Origin: an uncultured Lachnospiraceae bacterium
GTDB lineage: Bacteria > Bacillota_A > Clostridia > Lachnospirales > Lachnospiraceae
Assembly (NCBI GenBank): GCA_902780985.1
Contig: CACZHN010000061.1
Location: 1 to 11,699 of the forward strand
DNA: 11,699 bases
Direction of reading: 5' to 3'
The notes under the pieces were generated by a model. The model had not been told where the DNA came from. It made no database searches and saw only the letters and a list, made by a program, of their open reading frames with translations. The position numbers and the translations under genes are program-made. This document shows, in pieces, positions 1-7,656 of the stretch. Position 1 is the stretch's first letter, and each line of letters begins with the position of its first letter.

Positions 1-741
1 AAAAGATCTATTTCATCTCAAATAGGAAATGATAATGTAGAAGAAAATTTAAATGAAAAAAAATTAAAAAGTAGACATAGAAAAACTGCTTCTTCATATT
101 TTTTAGGTTCATATATATCAGGAAATGATTTAAATAAATTTCTTCAGGAATATAAAGAAAATAGTACTGAAAATATAAATTCTGATAAAAATATTCAATA
201 TGAAAATGATATATATAAAGGGAAAAATCTAAATAATAAAAAAAAAAGTGAAATGGACTATTTAGATAATTTATTAAGAAGCAAAGATAATAATTTAAAA
301 AAAGAAAATGATAATATTAATGAAAATTTAGTTTGTCTAACAAATGCTTCTTTTTATTCTTATTCTATTGATGACAATAATGATAATAAAAGCAAAGAAA
401 ATGGTGATGAAGATAATAGTGTTATAATAAAAGGAAAAAATGATTCTTCTTCAAATAATAATGAAACTAAATCAGATTCTTATATAGGAAATATTAGTAA
501 TTTTTTTTCTAATCCATTCTATGAGTTAGAAAAAAATAATGAAAAATATAATAAAGATAAAAGCTTCATTCCTATAAAAAATGGCTTAAAATATATGAAA
601 GATAAAGATGAGAGAGTAACAGAGTCTTATTTATTAGCATTAAATGGAGGAGAATCAAATGTAAAATTAAATAAAAATCCATATTTATCAACTGCATCAA
701 TTATAGAAGAAGAAAAAAGCGAATTTATTGAGAGTACAAGC
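1..741 (+). other. AT-rich, eukaryote-like coding fragment (foreign segment)
   Basis: This stretch is about 20% GC in the lines I counted, against roughly 35-50% downstream. It is open in frame 1 from base 1 with no stop. The encoded protein is rich in Asn, Lys, Ser, Glu and Asp, with runs such as NNDNKSKENGDED and SSSNNNETKSD; codons are nearly all A/T-ending (aat, aaa, tta, ata, aga). No signal peptide, transmembrane segment or enzyme motif is visible. No bacterial ribosome binding site precedes the ATG at 253, and the frame is already open upstream of it, so 253 is probably internal. Composition resembles coding exons of AT-rich eukaryotes such as anaerobic gut fungi or apicomplexans; a very AT-rich bacterium is less likely. 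Source organism and function are not recognised. Confidence 0.75.
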
Positions 742-2235
742 AAAAAAAAGTCAATTATAGCAGGAATTCTCTGCTCGATGTTGGTTCTGGGAGGATGCGG
801 TAAGGCACCCGAGGAGATATCCGATTACGGAAACGGAACCGATGACCATGTGGTTGAAAATTCAATAGGCGGAATAGACAGTACACAGGCGGATACGGAA
901 ACAGAAGCTGATACAAGCATCACAACGGGAACCTCCAATCTGGCGAATAACGAGCTTTTCGGGAATAAGCAGATACAGTGGCGTGATAATTTTACTGTAG
1001 ATGACGATAAGATGAAGGCGGATGTATATATAGATTATTACCCGATTCCGGCAGAAAAGCTTCCGTTGTATAAATACAGACAGGTTAAGCTTGAAGATAT
1101 CCATGAAGACGAAATAGTCGAGAAAATCTTCGGGGGTACGGCCGAAAAAAGAACTTCGGATCTGAGTATGGAAAACGGAGATTCAGGAGAGCTTATTATG
1201 AATTACTCCGGATTTTTGTATTCCTGTGTAAATAGAATGGACCCGAATCAGACATATTCCGGCTGGGTAGACGGTGATGATTATTTTATCCATACCTACG
1301 AGGGGCAGTATAAGGGTGTAGATGCACAGATGATCATAGGGTACAGTTACATTACCGGTTCCGTATTTCTCACCATGTGTCCGAAGGGACCGGGGGAGCT
1401 GATAGATAATCCGAATTATAAAGGTATGGGAACATATCAGGATATGTCCGAGGCAGAATGGGCTATGACAGGTGATGAGAAAAACGATTACGATTTATAT
1501 CTTGATGGCCTTGCAAATAAGTGTCAGAAGACACCTGATGAACTGGTTGAAGATGTATCGGATTTTGTCGGTGAGACATTTGGTATAAAACCCTGTGAGG
1601 CTGCATTTCAGACGAGAGAAGAGGGATATATGGTAGCAGTCGACGGAGAGGTAGTGGTAAATGATGATAGTACTCCCCGTACGGAAGTAGTCTTTTACAA
1701 TATTGATGATGAATTATTATTGTCAAGTCACGACGGCGAAAATAAGTATGATACCGAAGGACTTATGATCCAGGAAAAAAACGGATACTATGTAAGCCTT
1801 TGTAACAATATAAGCGGTTTCGGCAGTTTCGGCAAGGCATCGGATAGTTATAAAAATTATGAATATTATGAACTGGCTGCATTTAACCAGGGCGGATTCT
1901 ATGTGAATGATTACGGAGTGCTGGGATTCTGTATGATCTTTGACAGCCTTCTTACGGAAGAAGTTGCCGACAGTGCAAACGTTCTGAGTTTTGAAAATCT
2001 TAAAAATGCATTTGTCACAGCTGTTTCGGAAAATGTGGATTCATCACAGGTCGATACGGATGCACTGCATTTCAAAAATATGAACGTTGTATATTACGGA
2101 GTAGCCGACCCGGACAATGCGTCGGAAGGAACCATGGTTCCGGCTCTCTGGGTACATGCGGTAGACGGAACCCGTGATACTTTGGAAGTTATAATAAATG
2201 CGTTGGACGGATCACTTATAGAGATAAAGTATTAA
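1..2235 (+). CDS. Chimeric ORF: foreign N-terminal part fused to lipoprotein A (start-less native gene from ~742)
   Basis: The frame stays open from base 1 to the TAA at 2233-2235; the first in-window ATG is at 253. Only the part from about 742 belongs to the bacterial gene. It begins with a lipoprotein signal peptide, KKKSIIAGIL followed by lipobox LGGC (Cys codon 796-798), which should be at the N-terminus but lies some 265 residues into the frame. The mature part (about 480 aa) is acidic, starts CGKAPEEISDYGNG and is clearly paralogous to the next gene: LFGxKQIQWRD, HTYEGQYKG, PGELID, EKNGYYVSL, NQGGFYVND and a C-terminal DGSLIxIxY are shared. The natural start codon and RBS are absent, replaced by the AT-rich segment. 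It would be a surface-anchored lipoprotein of unknown function. It precedes lipoprotein B by 26 nt, so the two are likely co-transcribed. The lipoprotein assignment is firm; the full-length fusion is probably not a real protein. Confidence 0.7.
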   Translation, partial: KRSISSQIGNDNVEENLNEKKLKSRHRKTASSYFLGSYISGNDLNKFLQEYKENSTENINSDKNIQYENDIYKGKNLNNKKKSEMDYLDNLLRSKDNNLKKENDNINENLVCLTNASFYSYSIDDNNDNKSKENGDEDNSVIIKGKNDSSSNNNETKSDSYIGNISNFFSNPFYELEKNNEKYNKDKSFIPIKNGLKYMKDKDERVTESYLLALNGGESNVKLNKNPYLSTASIIEEEKSEFIESTSKKKSIIAGILCSMLVLGGCGKAPEEISDYGNGTDDHVVENSIGGIDSTQADTETEADTSITTGTSNLANNELFGNKQIQWRDNFTVDDDKMKADVYIDYYPIPAEKLPLYKYRQVKLEDIHEDEIVEKIFGGTAEKRTSDLSMENGDSGELIMNYSGFLYSCVNRMDPNQTYSGWVDGDDYFIHTYEGQYKGVDAQMIIGYSYITGSVFLTMCPKGPGELIDNPNYKGMGTYQDMSEAEWAMTGDEKNDYDLYLDGLANKCQKTPDELVEDVSDFVGETFGIKPCEAAFQTREEGYMVAVDGEVVVNDDSTPRTEVVFYNIDDELLLSSHDGENKYDTEGLMIQEKNGYYVSLCNNISGFGSFGKASDSYKNYEYYELAAFNQGGFYVNDYGVLGFCMIFDSLLTEEVADSANVLSFENLKNAFVTAVSENVDSSQVDTDALHFKNMNVVYYGVADPDNASEGTMVPALWVHAVDGTRDTLEVIINALDGSLIEIKY
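742..749. other. Compositional junction in an A8 run
   Basis: Base composition and codon use change abruptly here: AT-rich low-complexity coding before, Lachnospiraceae-like sequence with a lipoprotein signal peptide after. The paralogue B begins ATG GGT followed by A7 (2268-2274) at the equivalent place, so the native gene A probably had a similar A-run right after its start codon. A join within a shared homopolymer is typical of microhomology-mediated chimeras, in libraries, assemblies or end joining. Confidence 0.65.
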
Positions 2236-2261
2236 AGCAGCAAGAATGGGGGGGAGACGCA

Positions 2262-3779
2262 ATGGGTAAAAAAAGAACTATATTAGCAGGGGTGCTTTCG
2301 GCGATGCTTATACTCGCAGGATGCGGAAAGCAGGATGCGATAACCGATTACGGTAATGGGGTTGACGATCATTTAACCGAAGAAACAAAAGGCGGAGTAG
2401 ACAGCACAGCGGCGAATACCGAATCGGAAGGCGATATAACGGAAACCGCGGCAACAAAATCGGATCTGTCGAAAAACGAACTTTTCGGAGATAAGCAGAT
2501 TCAGTGGCGGGATAAGTTTTCCGTAGATGACGGTAAAGTAAATGTCGATGTATATATAGATTATAATCCTATGCCTATAAAGGAACTTCCGCTGTATAAA
2601 TATACACGGGCATCAGCGGCTGTAATTGATGAAGAAAAGGTAGTGGAAAAATTATTCGGAGATACGGCGATTCAAAGAACTACACCGCTGGATATAGAAA
2701 AAGGTGACTCTCTTGAGCTTATACAAAACTATACCACGTTTTTATTCAGGACGATGGATACTATGGGAGAGAGAATCGAAATTAAGACCTGGGCGGAAGA
2801 AGAAACTTTCAGAGTACATACATATGAAGGTCAGTATAAAGGAACGGATGCCCAGATGATCTTCGCATACGATTTTAGTTCTGATATTGTTTTTGTCTCA
2901 ATGTGTGTGAAGACGCCGGGAGAATTGATAGACCATCCGGATTATAAGGGCATGGGAACATATTATAATGCGGCCGGAGCCGAGTATTATACCGGTGATG
3001 ATAACTCCGATGATACTACAGCACGGAATATGACAAACAAATGTGATATGTCCAAAGAAGAACTTATCGATACCGTAAGCGACTTTATGGAGGATACATT
3101 TGACATACATGCAAGTCAGGAATCATTTACAACTGATGGGGTAATATATAGCGACTATGTGTATGTAGACGGCTCACAGGGTGTTGTTGCATCAGTGGAA
3201 TCAGAGGATCCGGCTGTGGATGTGGTATTCTATTCCGTTGATGATGATATGTACTGGTATAATACCGAATATGATTATATGACGGCTGAAGAGGATCAGG
3301 TAGGCCTGTTGTTTGAGGAAAAGAACGGTTACTATGTCAGTCTTGCCAGTGATATAGGCGGATTTAATAGGTATGCACAAGGATCGTATACAAATTACTA
3401 TCATTCGTATGAAGGTGTAGCCGCTAATAATCAGGGCGGATTTTACGTGAATGATACGGGTGTTATGGGATTCAGCATTATATATGACGGTTGGATCACG
3501 GAAAGGATAACCGAAAGTACAAGTGTGTTAAGCTTTGAAAATCTGAAAGCCGCATTTGTTACCGCAGTTACGGAAAATACGGATACATCGAAGCTCGATG
3601 TTGACAGTCTGTACTTCAAAGATATGACAATGATATATTACGGAGTGCCGAATCCCGATAATCCTTTAGAGGGAACCCTGGTTCCGGCTATCGTTATAAA
3701 TGCAATGGACGGAACTTTCGACAGGATGGAAGTCACGATAAATATCGTGGATGGTTCTCTGATATCAATAGCATATTAA
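2262..3779 (+). CDS. Lipoprotein B, paralogue of A (unknown function)
   Basis: A 505-aa secreted lipoprotein. Residues 1-21 form a Sec/SPase II signal: MGKKR, a hydrophobic core, and lipobox LAGC with Cys21. A Ser/Thr/Glu-rich linker (about 25-65) follows, then a conserved body beginning LFGDKQIQWRD. Over half of positions appear identical to lipoprotein A in the parts I aligned by eye, including HTYEGQYKG, PGELID, EEKNGYYVSL, NQGGFYVND and the C-terminal VDGSLISIAY. The body is acidic and rich in Tyr/Asp; no enzymatic motif is seen. The start is supported by a G-rich Shine-Dalgarno (a G7 run, 2248-2254, then AG) five bases before ATG. The gene lies 26 nt after A, an operon spacing. Its stop overlaps that of the convergent regulator at TTAA (3776-3779). 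The last strands resemble the closing hairpin of small PepSY-like extracellular domains, but this is a guess. Confidence 0.88.
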   Translation: MGKKRTILAGVLSAMLILAGCGKQDAITDYGNGVDDHLTEETKGGVDSTAANTESEGDITETAATKSDLSKNELFGDKQIQWRDKFSVDDGKVNVDVYIDYNPMPIKELPLYKYTRASAAVIDEEKVVEKLFGDTAIQRTTPLDIEKGDSLELIQNYTTFLFRTMDTMGERIEIKTWAEEETFRVHTYEGQYKGTDAQMIFAYDFSSDIVFVSMCVKTPGELIDHPDYKGMGTYYNAAGAEYYTGDDNSDDTTARNMTNKCDMSKEELIDTVSDFMEDTFDIHASQESFTTDGVIYSDYVYVDGSQGVVASVESEDPAVDVVFYSVDDDMYWYNTEYDYMTAEEDQVGLLFEEKNGYYVSLASDIGGFNRYAQGSYTNYYHSYEGVAANNQGGFYVNDTGVMGFSIIYDGWITERITESTSVLSFENLKAAFVTAVTENTDTSKLDVDSLYFKDMTMIYYGVPNPDNPLEGTLVPAIVINAMDGTFDRMEVTINIVDGSLISIAY

Positions 3780-5215
3780 GTCAGTTCCTGAGAAAAAATA
3801 CGTATGATATTTTCAATATTGTCGGTCTGTAAAGAAGAGTAGTTGATCAGAAAAGAATGCGTCGCGTCAGACCCATAGAAAGACAACGGAAGCAGATTAA
3901 TACCTCTGCGGCGCAGTCTTTCGGTCACTTCTTCATCGGGCAGTTCGGTTTTTAAATCGATTATAAAATGCAGACCGGCGTCCTCCTCCTTGATTTCGGA
4001 AACGGAATCAAGGGGGCTTTTTTTTATGGCCTCCAGCAGAAGGTCACGCTTCTTTCTGTAGTTGGTACGCATACGGTTTATATGTTTTTCAAAGTAGCCT
4101 TCGCCTATAAATGCAGCGAGAGTCAGCTGTTCGAAAGTTGATACGGTACAGGAATAAAATCCGAGGCGCTCGGTGTATTTGGCAGACAGGCTGTCGGGAA
4201 GGACCATGTAGCTGATTCGGATCGTAGAGGTAAGGCTCTTCGAAAATGTATTCATGTATATTACGTGACTGTTATCTATGCTGAAAAGAGGCGGTATCGG
4301 ACGGCCGGTAAGTCGGAATTCACTGTCGTAATCATCTTCGATGATATAACGTGTACCCGCATTTTCATCGGATGAATTCTCAGACTGTGAAGCCCAATTG
4401 AGCAGCTCGTAGCGTCTCTTTACGGGCATGGTTATTCCCGTAGGAAAGTGATGGGACGGTGTAACATGTACGATATTGGCATCACTGGCCGAGAGAGCCT
4501 CTATGCTCATTCCTCCGCGGTCTACCGGGATTTCAACCGACGATAATCCGACGGTGTTCAGAATCATGGAAAGCTTTTTATATCCCGGTTTTTCGATGGC
4601 GTATATCCTGTTCGGACCCAGAAGCTGAAGAAGCAGGGTATACAGATATTCTGTTCCGGCACCGATTATTATGTTGTCGGGAGAGGTGTTTATTCCGCGA
4701 AAGTCTCTCAGATAATCCGCGATGGCGGAGCGGAGTTCCGCAGTTCCTCCCGACGGTGAATTGGTCATAAGCTTATCTCTGGAATCAGAGAGTATGCGGC
4801 GCGTAAGCTTTGCCCAGGTTGTGAAGGGAAAGCTTTCCGGATTAGTGTTATTACTGGAAAAATCGGCTATATAAACAGGACGGGAAGCAGCTTCCTTCGC
4901 CTTTTTTACTGGATTCTTCTTGCCTGTTGTTTCGGAGTGGGAAGCAGTATTATGATAAAGCCTGCTGCCTTCCTCAAAGATCTCGCTCACATAAAAACCC
5001 TTACGGGGAAGGGAGTAGATAAAGCCCTCGGATATAAGCTGGTTATATGCATTTTCCACGGTGATAGTGCTTACCGACAGATTCTTTGCAAAGCTTCTTT
5101 TTGATGGAAGCTTATAGTGCGCCGGAAGAGTGCCGGACACTATATCGTCACGAATACATTTATAAAGATGTTCGTAGAGGTTATCCTTAATATCGCTTAA
5201 AGTATATGTGAGCAT
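3776..5215 (-). CDS. pdxR: MocR-family (PdxR-like) transcriptional regulator with aminotransferase-like domain
   Basis: A 479-aa protein of the usual MocR length and layout. Residues about 8-75 are a GntR-type winged helix (LYEHLYKCIRDDIVSG, then KLPSKRSFAKNL, STITVENAYNQL, SEGFI, GFYV). A Lys/Ser-rich linker follows to about 110, then a class I aminotransferase fold to the end. PLP-site motifs are visible: IIEDDYDSEFRL (about 290-301) and NTFSKSL with the Schiff-base Lys at residue 326. I chose ATG at 5215 because AAAGGAGA precedes it by five bases; an in-frame ATG 30 bases upstream lacks this. The gene diverges from a pyridoxal kinase gene, the arrangement expected for a PLP-sensing regulator of B6 synthesis or salvage. 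That target is inferred; other MocR proteins (GabR, TauR) control amine or taurine use. Its 3' coding part carries a plus-strand terminator for the lipoprotein genes. Confidence 0.87.
   Translation of the reverse strand: MLTYTLSDIKDNLYEHLYKCIRDDIVSGTLPAHYKLPSKRSFAKNLSVSTITVENAYNQLISEGFIYSLPRKGFYVSEIFEEGSRLYHNTASHSETTGKKNPVKKAKEAASRPVYIADFSSNNTNPESFPFTTWAKLTRRILSDSRDKLMTNSPSGGTAELRSAIADYLRDFRGINTSPDNIIIGAGTEYLYTLLLQLLGPNRIYAIEKPGYKKLSMILNTVGLSSVEIPVDRGGMSIEALSASDANIVHVTPSHHFPTGITMPVKRRYELLNWASQSENSSDENAGTRYIIEDDYDSEFRLTGRPIPPLFSIDNSHVIYMNTFSKSLTSTIRISYMVLPDSLSAKYTERLGFYSCTVSTFEQLTLAAFIGEGYFEKHINRMRTNYRKKRDLLLEAIKKSPLDSVSEIKEEDAGLHFIIDLKTELPDEEVTERLRRRGINLLPLSFYGSDATHSFLINYSSLQTDNIENIIRIFSQELT
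3985..4025 (+). terminator. Intrinsic terminator of the lipoprotein A-B operon, embedded antisense in the MocR gene
   Basis: On the plus strand, 3985-3998 pairs with 4003-4016 in a 14-bp stem (12 Watson-Crick pairs, two G-U) closed by a GAAA tetraloop, followed by C and eight T residues (4018-4025). This is a canonical intrinsic terminator for rightward transcripts, about 206 nt after the stop of lipoprotein B. There is no spacer between the convergent genes, so this is the first evident stop for that operon. On the minus strand the same bases encode KKSPLDSVSEIKEE of the regulator. Confidence 0.75.
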
Positions 5216-5329
5216 ACCGATCTCCTTTAAAACTGACCATATCAAAATGTTTATAACTGGTTATTTTCAAAATACCAAAGTTGATTATACTATACACTAT
5301 AAATTTTGAAAACAGCAAAGGAGAATACG
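5216..5329. promoter_or_regulatory. Divergent MocR/pyridoxal kinase control region with AT-rich palindromes
   Basis: This 114-bp space must contain both promoters. It holds two overlapping inverted repeats: ATAACTGGTTAT (5253-5264; arms ATAAC/GTTAT around TG) and TATTTTCAAAATA (5262-5274; arms TATTTT/AAAATA around C). A similar TTTTGAAAA recurs at 5304-5312. A good -10 for the kinase, TATACT, lies at 5286-5291, but no convincing -35 stands 16-18 bases upstream, as often seen at activator-dependent promoters. Both genes have AAAGGAG sites (minus strand around 5221-5228; plus strand 5317-5323). The palindromes are positioned to be the regulator's operator, which is inference from location and symmetry. 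Confidence 0.5.
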
Positions 5330-6172
5330 ATGAAAAGGGTACTTACAATTCAGGATATATCATGTTTCGGAAAGTGCTCCCTGACGGTTGCGCTTCCTAT
5401 CATTTCGGCTATGGGAGTCGAAACGGTCATCCTCCCTACAGCGGTTCTTTCAACTCATACAATGTTCCCGGACTTTACCGTCAAGGATCTTACGGACCAG
5501 CTTGTTCCTATCACGGATCACTGGAAGGCCCGTGACATCAAGTTCGATGCTATTTATACAGGTTATCTCGGATCTGCTGAGGAGATCGAGATAGCAAAGA
5601 AGATTTTCGCGGAGTTCGGTGGTGACGATACACTCATATTCATCGATCCGGTCATGGCCGATAACGGAAAGCTCTACGCTGCATTTGACGAAAGCTATGC
5701 AAAGTTAAATGCGGGGCTCTGCGGTAGTGCCGACATCATAGTTCCGAATATTACCGAAGCATGCTTCATGACGGATACGGAATATAAAGAAGAGTACGAT
5801 GAGGGTTACGTTAAGGAGCTTCTGGGAAAGCTGGCGAAGCTGGGAAGCAAGGTTGCGGTTCTTACAGGCGTTTCGCTTTCGGAAGGAAAGACAGGCGTAT
5901 ACGGACTGGATACAAGAACCAACGAGTACTTCACATATCAGAATGATAAAGTGATGTCTTCATATCACGGAACCGGAGATGTGTTCTCAAGTGTTACGGT
6001 CGGTGCAATCCTCCGCGGCCTCGGTATGAAGGATGCATTTAAGCTTGCTGCGGACTATACGGCAAAGACAATTCAGGTAACCGAAGAGAATCCCGATAAT
6101 CCATGGTACGGAGTTGATTTCGAAGCGACGATTCCGGAACTGGTAAATGACCTGGCCAAAGCAGTTAAATAG
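5330..6172 (+). CDS. pdxY: Pyridoxal/pyridoxamine kinase (PfkB-like fold)
   Basis: A 280-aa cytoplasmic kinase that should phosphorylate pyridoxal, pyridoxamine or pyridoxine with ATP to give PLP-series vitamers, the B6 salvage step. Family features: N-terminal KRVLTIQDISCFGKCSLT, PILPTAVLSTHT-like substrate-site region (ILPTAVLSTHT), AIYTGYLGS, IDPVMADNGKLY (Mg-ATP region), VPNITEACFMT, and the GTGD anion-hole motif at residues 214-217 with catalytic Asp217. ATG at 5330 is chosen over an upstream in-frame ATG (5306) because AAAGGAG ends six bases before it. It is divergently transcribed from the MocR regulator, which probably senses its product. The symbol could equally be pdxK; the substrate preference cannot be told from sequence. 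A lipoprotein follows after 74 nt without a strong terminator, so some co-transcription is possible. Confidence 0.88.
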   Translation: MKRVLTIQDISCFGKCSLTVALPIISAMGVETVILPTAVLSTHTMFPDFTVKDLTDQLVPITDHWKARDIKFDAIYTGYLGSAEEIEIAKKIFAEFGGDDTLIFIDPVMADNGKLYAAFDESYAKLNAGLCGSADIIVPNITEACFMTDTEYKEEYDEGYVKELLGKLAKLGSKVAVLTGVSLSEGKTGVYGLDTRTNEYFTYQNDKVMSSYHGTGDVFSSVTVGAILRGLGMKDAFKLAADYTAKTIQVTEENPDNPWYGVDFEATIPELVNDLAKAVK

Positions 6173-6200
6173 AATGTTTCTGATACAAATCCGAAACATT
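6173..6200. repeat. Inverted repeat AATGTTTC/GAAACATT directly after the kinase stop
   Basis: Eight-base perfect arms (6173-6180 and 6193-6200) flank a 12-base spacer and start at the base after the kinase TAG. There is no following T-run, so it is a weak terminator at best. It could be an operator for lipoprotein C or an mRNA-end stabilising hairpin. No convincing sigma-A promoter was found in 6173-6246, only a TATAAA at 6208-6213 without a partner. Confidence 0.45.
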
Positions 6201-6246
6201 TCAGATGTATAAATATATCATAGAATTTGATTAAGGAGACATTTCT

Positions 6247-7620
6247 ATGATAATAAGAAGGCTGGTATTAACAGGGGCAATGTGCTGCATGCTGCTTGGC
6301 GGATGCGGCAAAAATGATGTGGATATGATATCGGATTACGGAAGCGAAAAGGTGGCACCGCAGGAAATAAGAATTACTGAAGAGAACGAGAGAGATGCTG
6401 TTGTAAATCCCGGATCGGAGGCGGAGGCTCATGAACTCTTCGGAGAAGGAACAGTAAAGTGGAATGAGACCTTTACCGCATATGACGAAGCGGTTCAGTG
6501 TAATATCGATGTAGAGTTTGAAAGAATCCTCGGGAAATATCTGCCGACGTATAAATGTATTCAGATAAATTCGGAATCCTTTCACGAGGAGGAAATAGTA
6601 CAAAATCTGTTCGGCGAGAATGCGCGAAAGAGAACGGATCTCGTGTTGACGCAGGATAACGGAGATTCCTATAAACTGATGCAGAGCATCACGGGATTTT
6701 TATACTCAGCAGGCGAGATTGACGTCGATGAGACCGCAATCACGCCGTGGATCGAGAAGGATAATTATTTCGTTCATACCTATGAGGGGATTTACAGAAA
6801 TTCGGATTGTCAGCTGGCTATAGGATACAGTTCGGAATTAGGTAAAGCATACCTTGCTATGTATGCAAAGAATCCGGGAGAGATGATAGGACATCCCGAA
6901 TACGGCGCAGTTGAGGCATCGGGAGTCGTAAAGGAGTATTGTGGACCTGTTTATTCTATGGTGACATATGAGGAAGACTCGAAAAAAGCCATGCCGAATA
7001 ATTGTAACTTATCTCAGGAAGAGCAGTTGGATAAGGTAAATACATTTATGAGGGACTACCTGCTTCTGGATTGTAATCCGGACAGCTTTAGTACAAGCAA
7101 TTTCGGCTATATCGGTATGAATATAATGAATGATGAACCAAATGAAGCAGAGTATTATTCGGGGCCGGATCATATGTATAGGCAGGATGATGATGGACTG
7201 CTTGAAAAGAACGGATATTACATAACTCTTGCAGACAACTTTGGGGGCATATATACCGAAGGATGGCCTGATCACGGAGGATTTTATGTTTATGATCAGG
7301 GTGTGGTCAGTTTTGATCTTTTTCTCAGTGAAATTCTGACAGATAAAATATCCGAAGATACGGATATCATTGATTATGAAAACCTGCAGAAATGTTTAAA
7401 GGATGCGATAGTCGCAAAGGCCGATCCCGAAAAGGTAAAGGCTGATAAACTGTATTTCACAGAGATGAAAGTCATCTATTCCATGGTTCAGGATGAAAGT
7501 GATCCGAATACGGGAGAAATGGTCCCGACACTTGTTCTGTCTGCAACAGAAGGCGTTGTGTATAAAATGCAGGTATACATAAATATGGTGGACGGCTCGT
7601 TAATGGGCGTTAAATATTAA
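6247..7620 (+). CDS. Lipoprotein C, divergent third member of the A/B family (unknown function)
   Basis: A 457-aa secreted lipoprotein. The signal peptide is MIIRR plus a hydrophobic core and lipobox LGGC, lipidated at Cys20. The mature start CGKNDVDMISDYGS matches the CGK...I(S/T)DYG start of A and B. Family blocks recur in the same order but diverged: ELFGEG.VKWNE, HTYEGIYRNSD, PGEMIGHPEYG, LEKNGYYITL, HGGFYVYDQGV and the C-terminal MVDGSLMGVKY. It is shorter than B by about 48 residues, with a trimmed linker and middle region. The start is fixed by AAGGAG (6233-6238), eight bases before ATG. It lies 74 nt downstream of the pyridoxal kinase and is separated from A and B by the regulator-kinase pair, so the family is split around this module. 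Function is not recognised; an extracellular binding or envelope role is only a guess. Confidence 0.87.
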   Translation: MIIRRLVLTGAMCCMLLGGCGKNDVDMISDYGSEKVAPQEIRITEENERDAVVNPGSEAEAHELFGEGTVKWNETFTAYDEAVQCNIDVEFERILGKYLPTYKCIQINSESFHEEEIVQNLFGENARKRTDLVLTQDNGDSYKLMQSITGFLYSAGEIDVDETAITPWIEKDNYFVHTYEGIYRNSDCQLAIGYSSELGKAYLAMYAKNPGEMIGHPEYGAVEASGVVKEYCGPVYSMVTYEEDSKKAMPNNCNLSQEEQLDKVNTFMRDYLLLDCNPDSFSTSNFGYIGMNIMNDEPNEAEYYSGPDHMYRQDDDGLLEKNGYYITLADNFGGIYTEGWPDHGGFYVYDQGVVSFDLFLSEILTDKISEDTDIIDYENLQKCLKDAIVAKADPEKVKADKLYFTEMKVIYSMVQDESDPNTGEMVPTLVLSATEGVVYKMQVYINMVDGSLMGVKY

Positions 7621-7621
7621 C

Positions 7622-7650
7622 TTGAACAGAGTATGAATTAAAGCTATAAT
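7622..7650 (+). promoter_or_regulatory. Near-consensus sigma-A promoter (TTGAAC-17-TATAAT)
   Basis: A -35 box TTGAAC (7622-7627) and a perfect -10 box TATAAT (7645-7650) are separated by exactly 17 bases, starting one base after the lipoprotein C stop codon. Transcription would begin near 7657. An ATTAAA/TTTAAT inverted repeat (7637-7642, 7650-7655) straddles the -10 and could be an operator. It drives the structured leader below and possibly the GGDEF-EAL gene. Confidence 0.72.
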
Positions 7651-7656
7651 TTAATA

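Noticed and set aside
253..300. ATG at 253 as the true start of a 660-aa lipoprotein
   Set aside because: The frame is open upstream to base 1, no ribosome binding site precedes it, and the lipoprotein signal peptide would lie about 170 residues inside the protein.
3734..3749. Palindrome CACGATA-AA-TATCGTG near the end of lipoprotein B
   Set aside because: A seven-base palindrome inside coding sequence with no T-run on either strand and no position that suggests a regulatory role; likely chance.
5281..5594. Small overlapping plus-strand frames at 5281-5535 and 5388-5594
   Set aside because: They are alternative-frame readings of the pyridoxal kinase gene, without their own start signals or protein-like composition.
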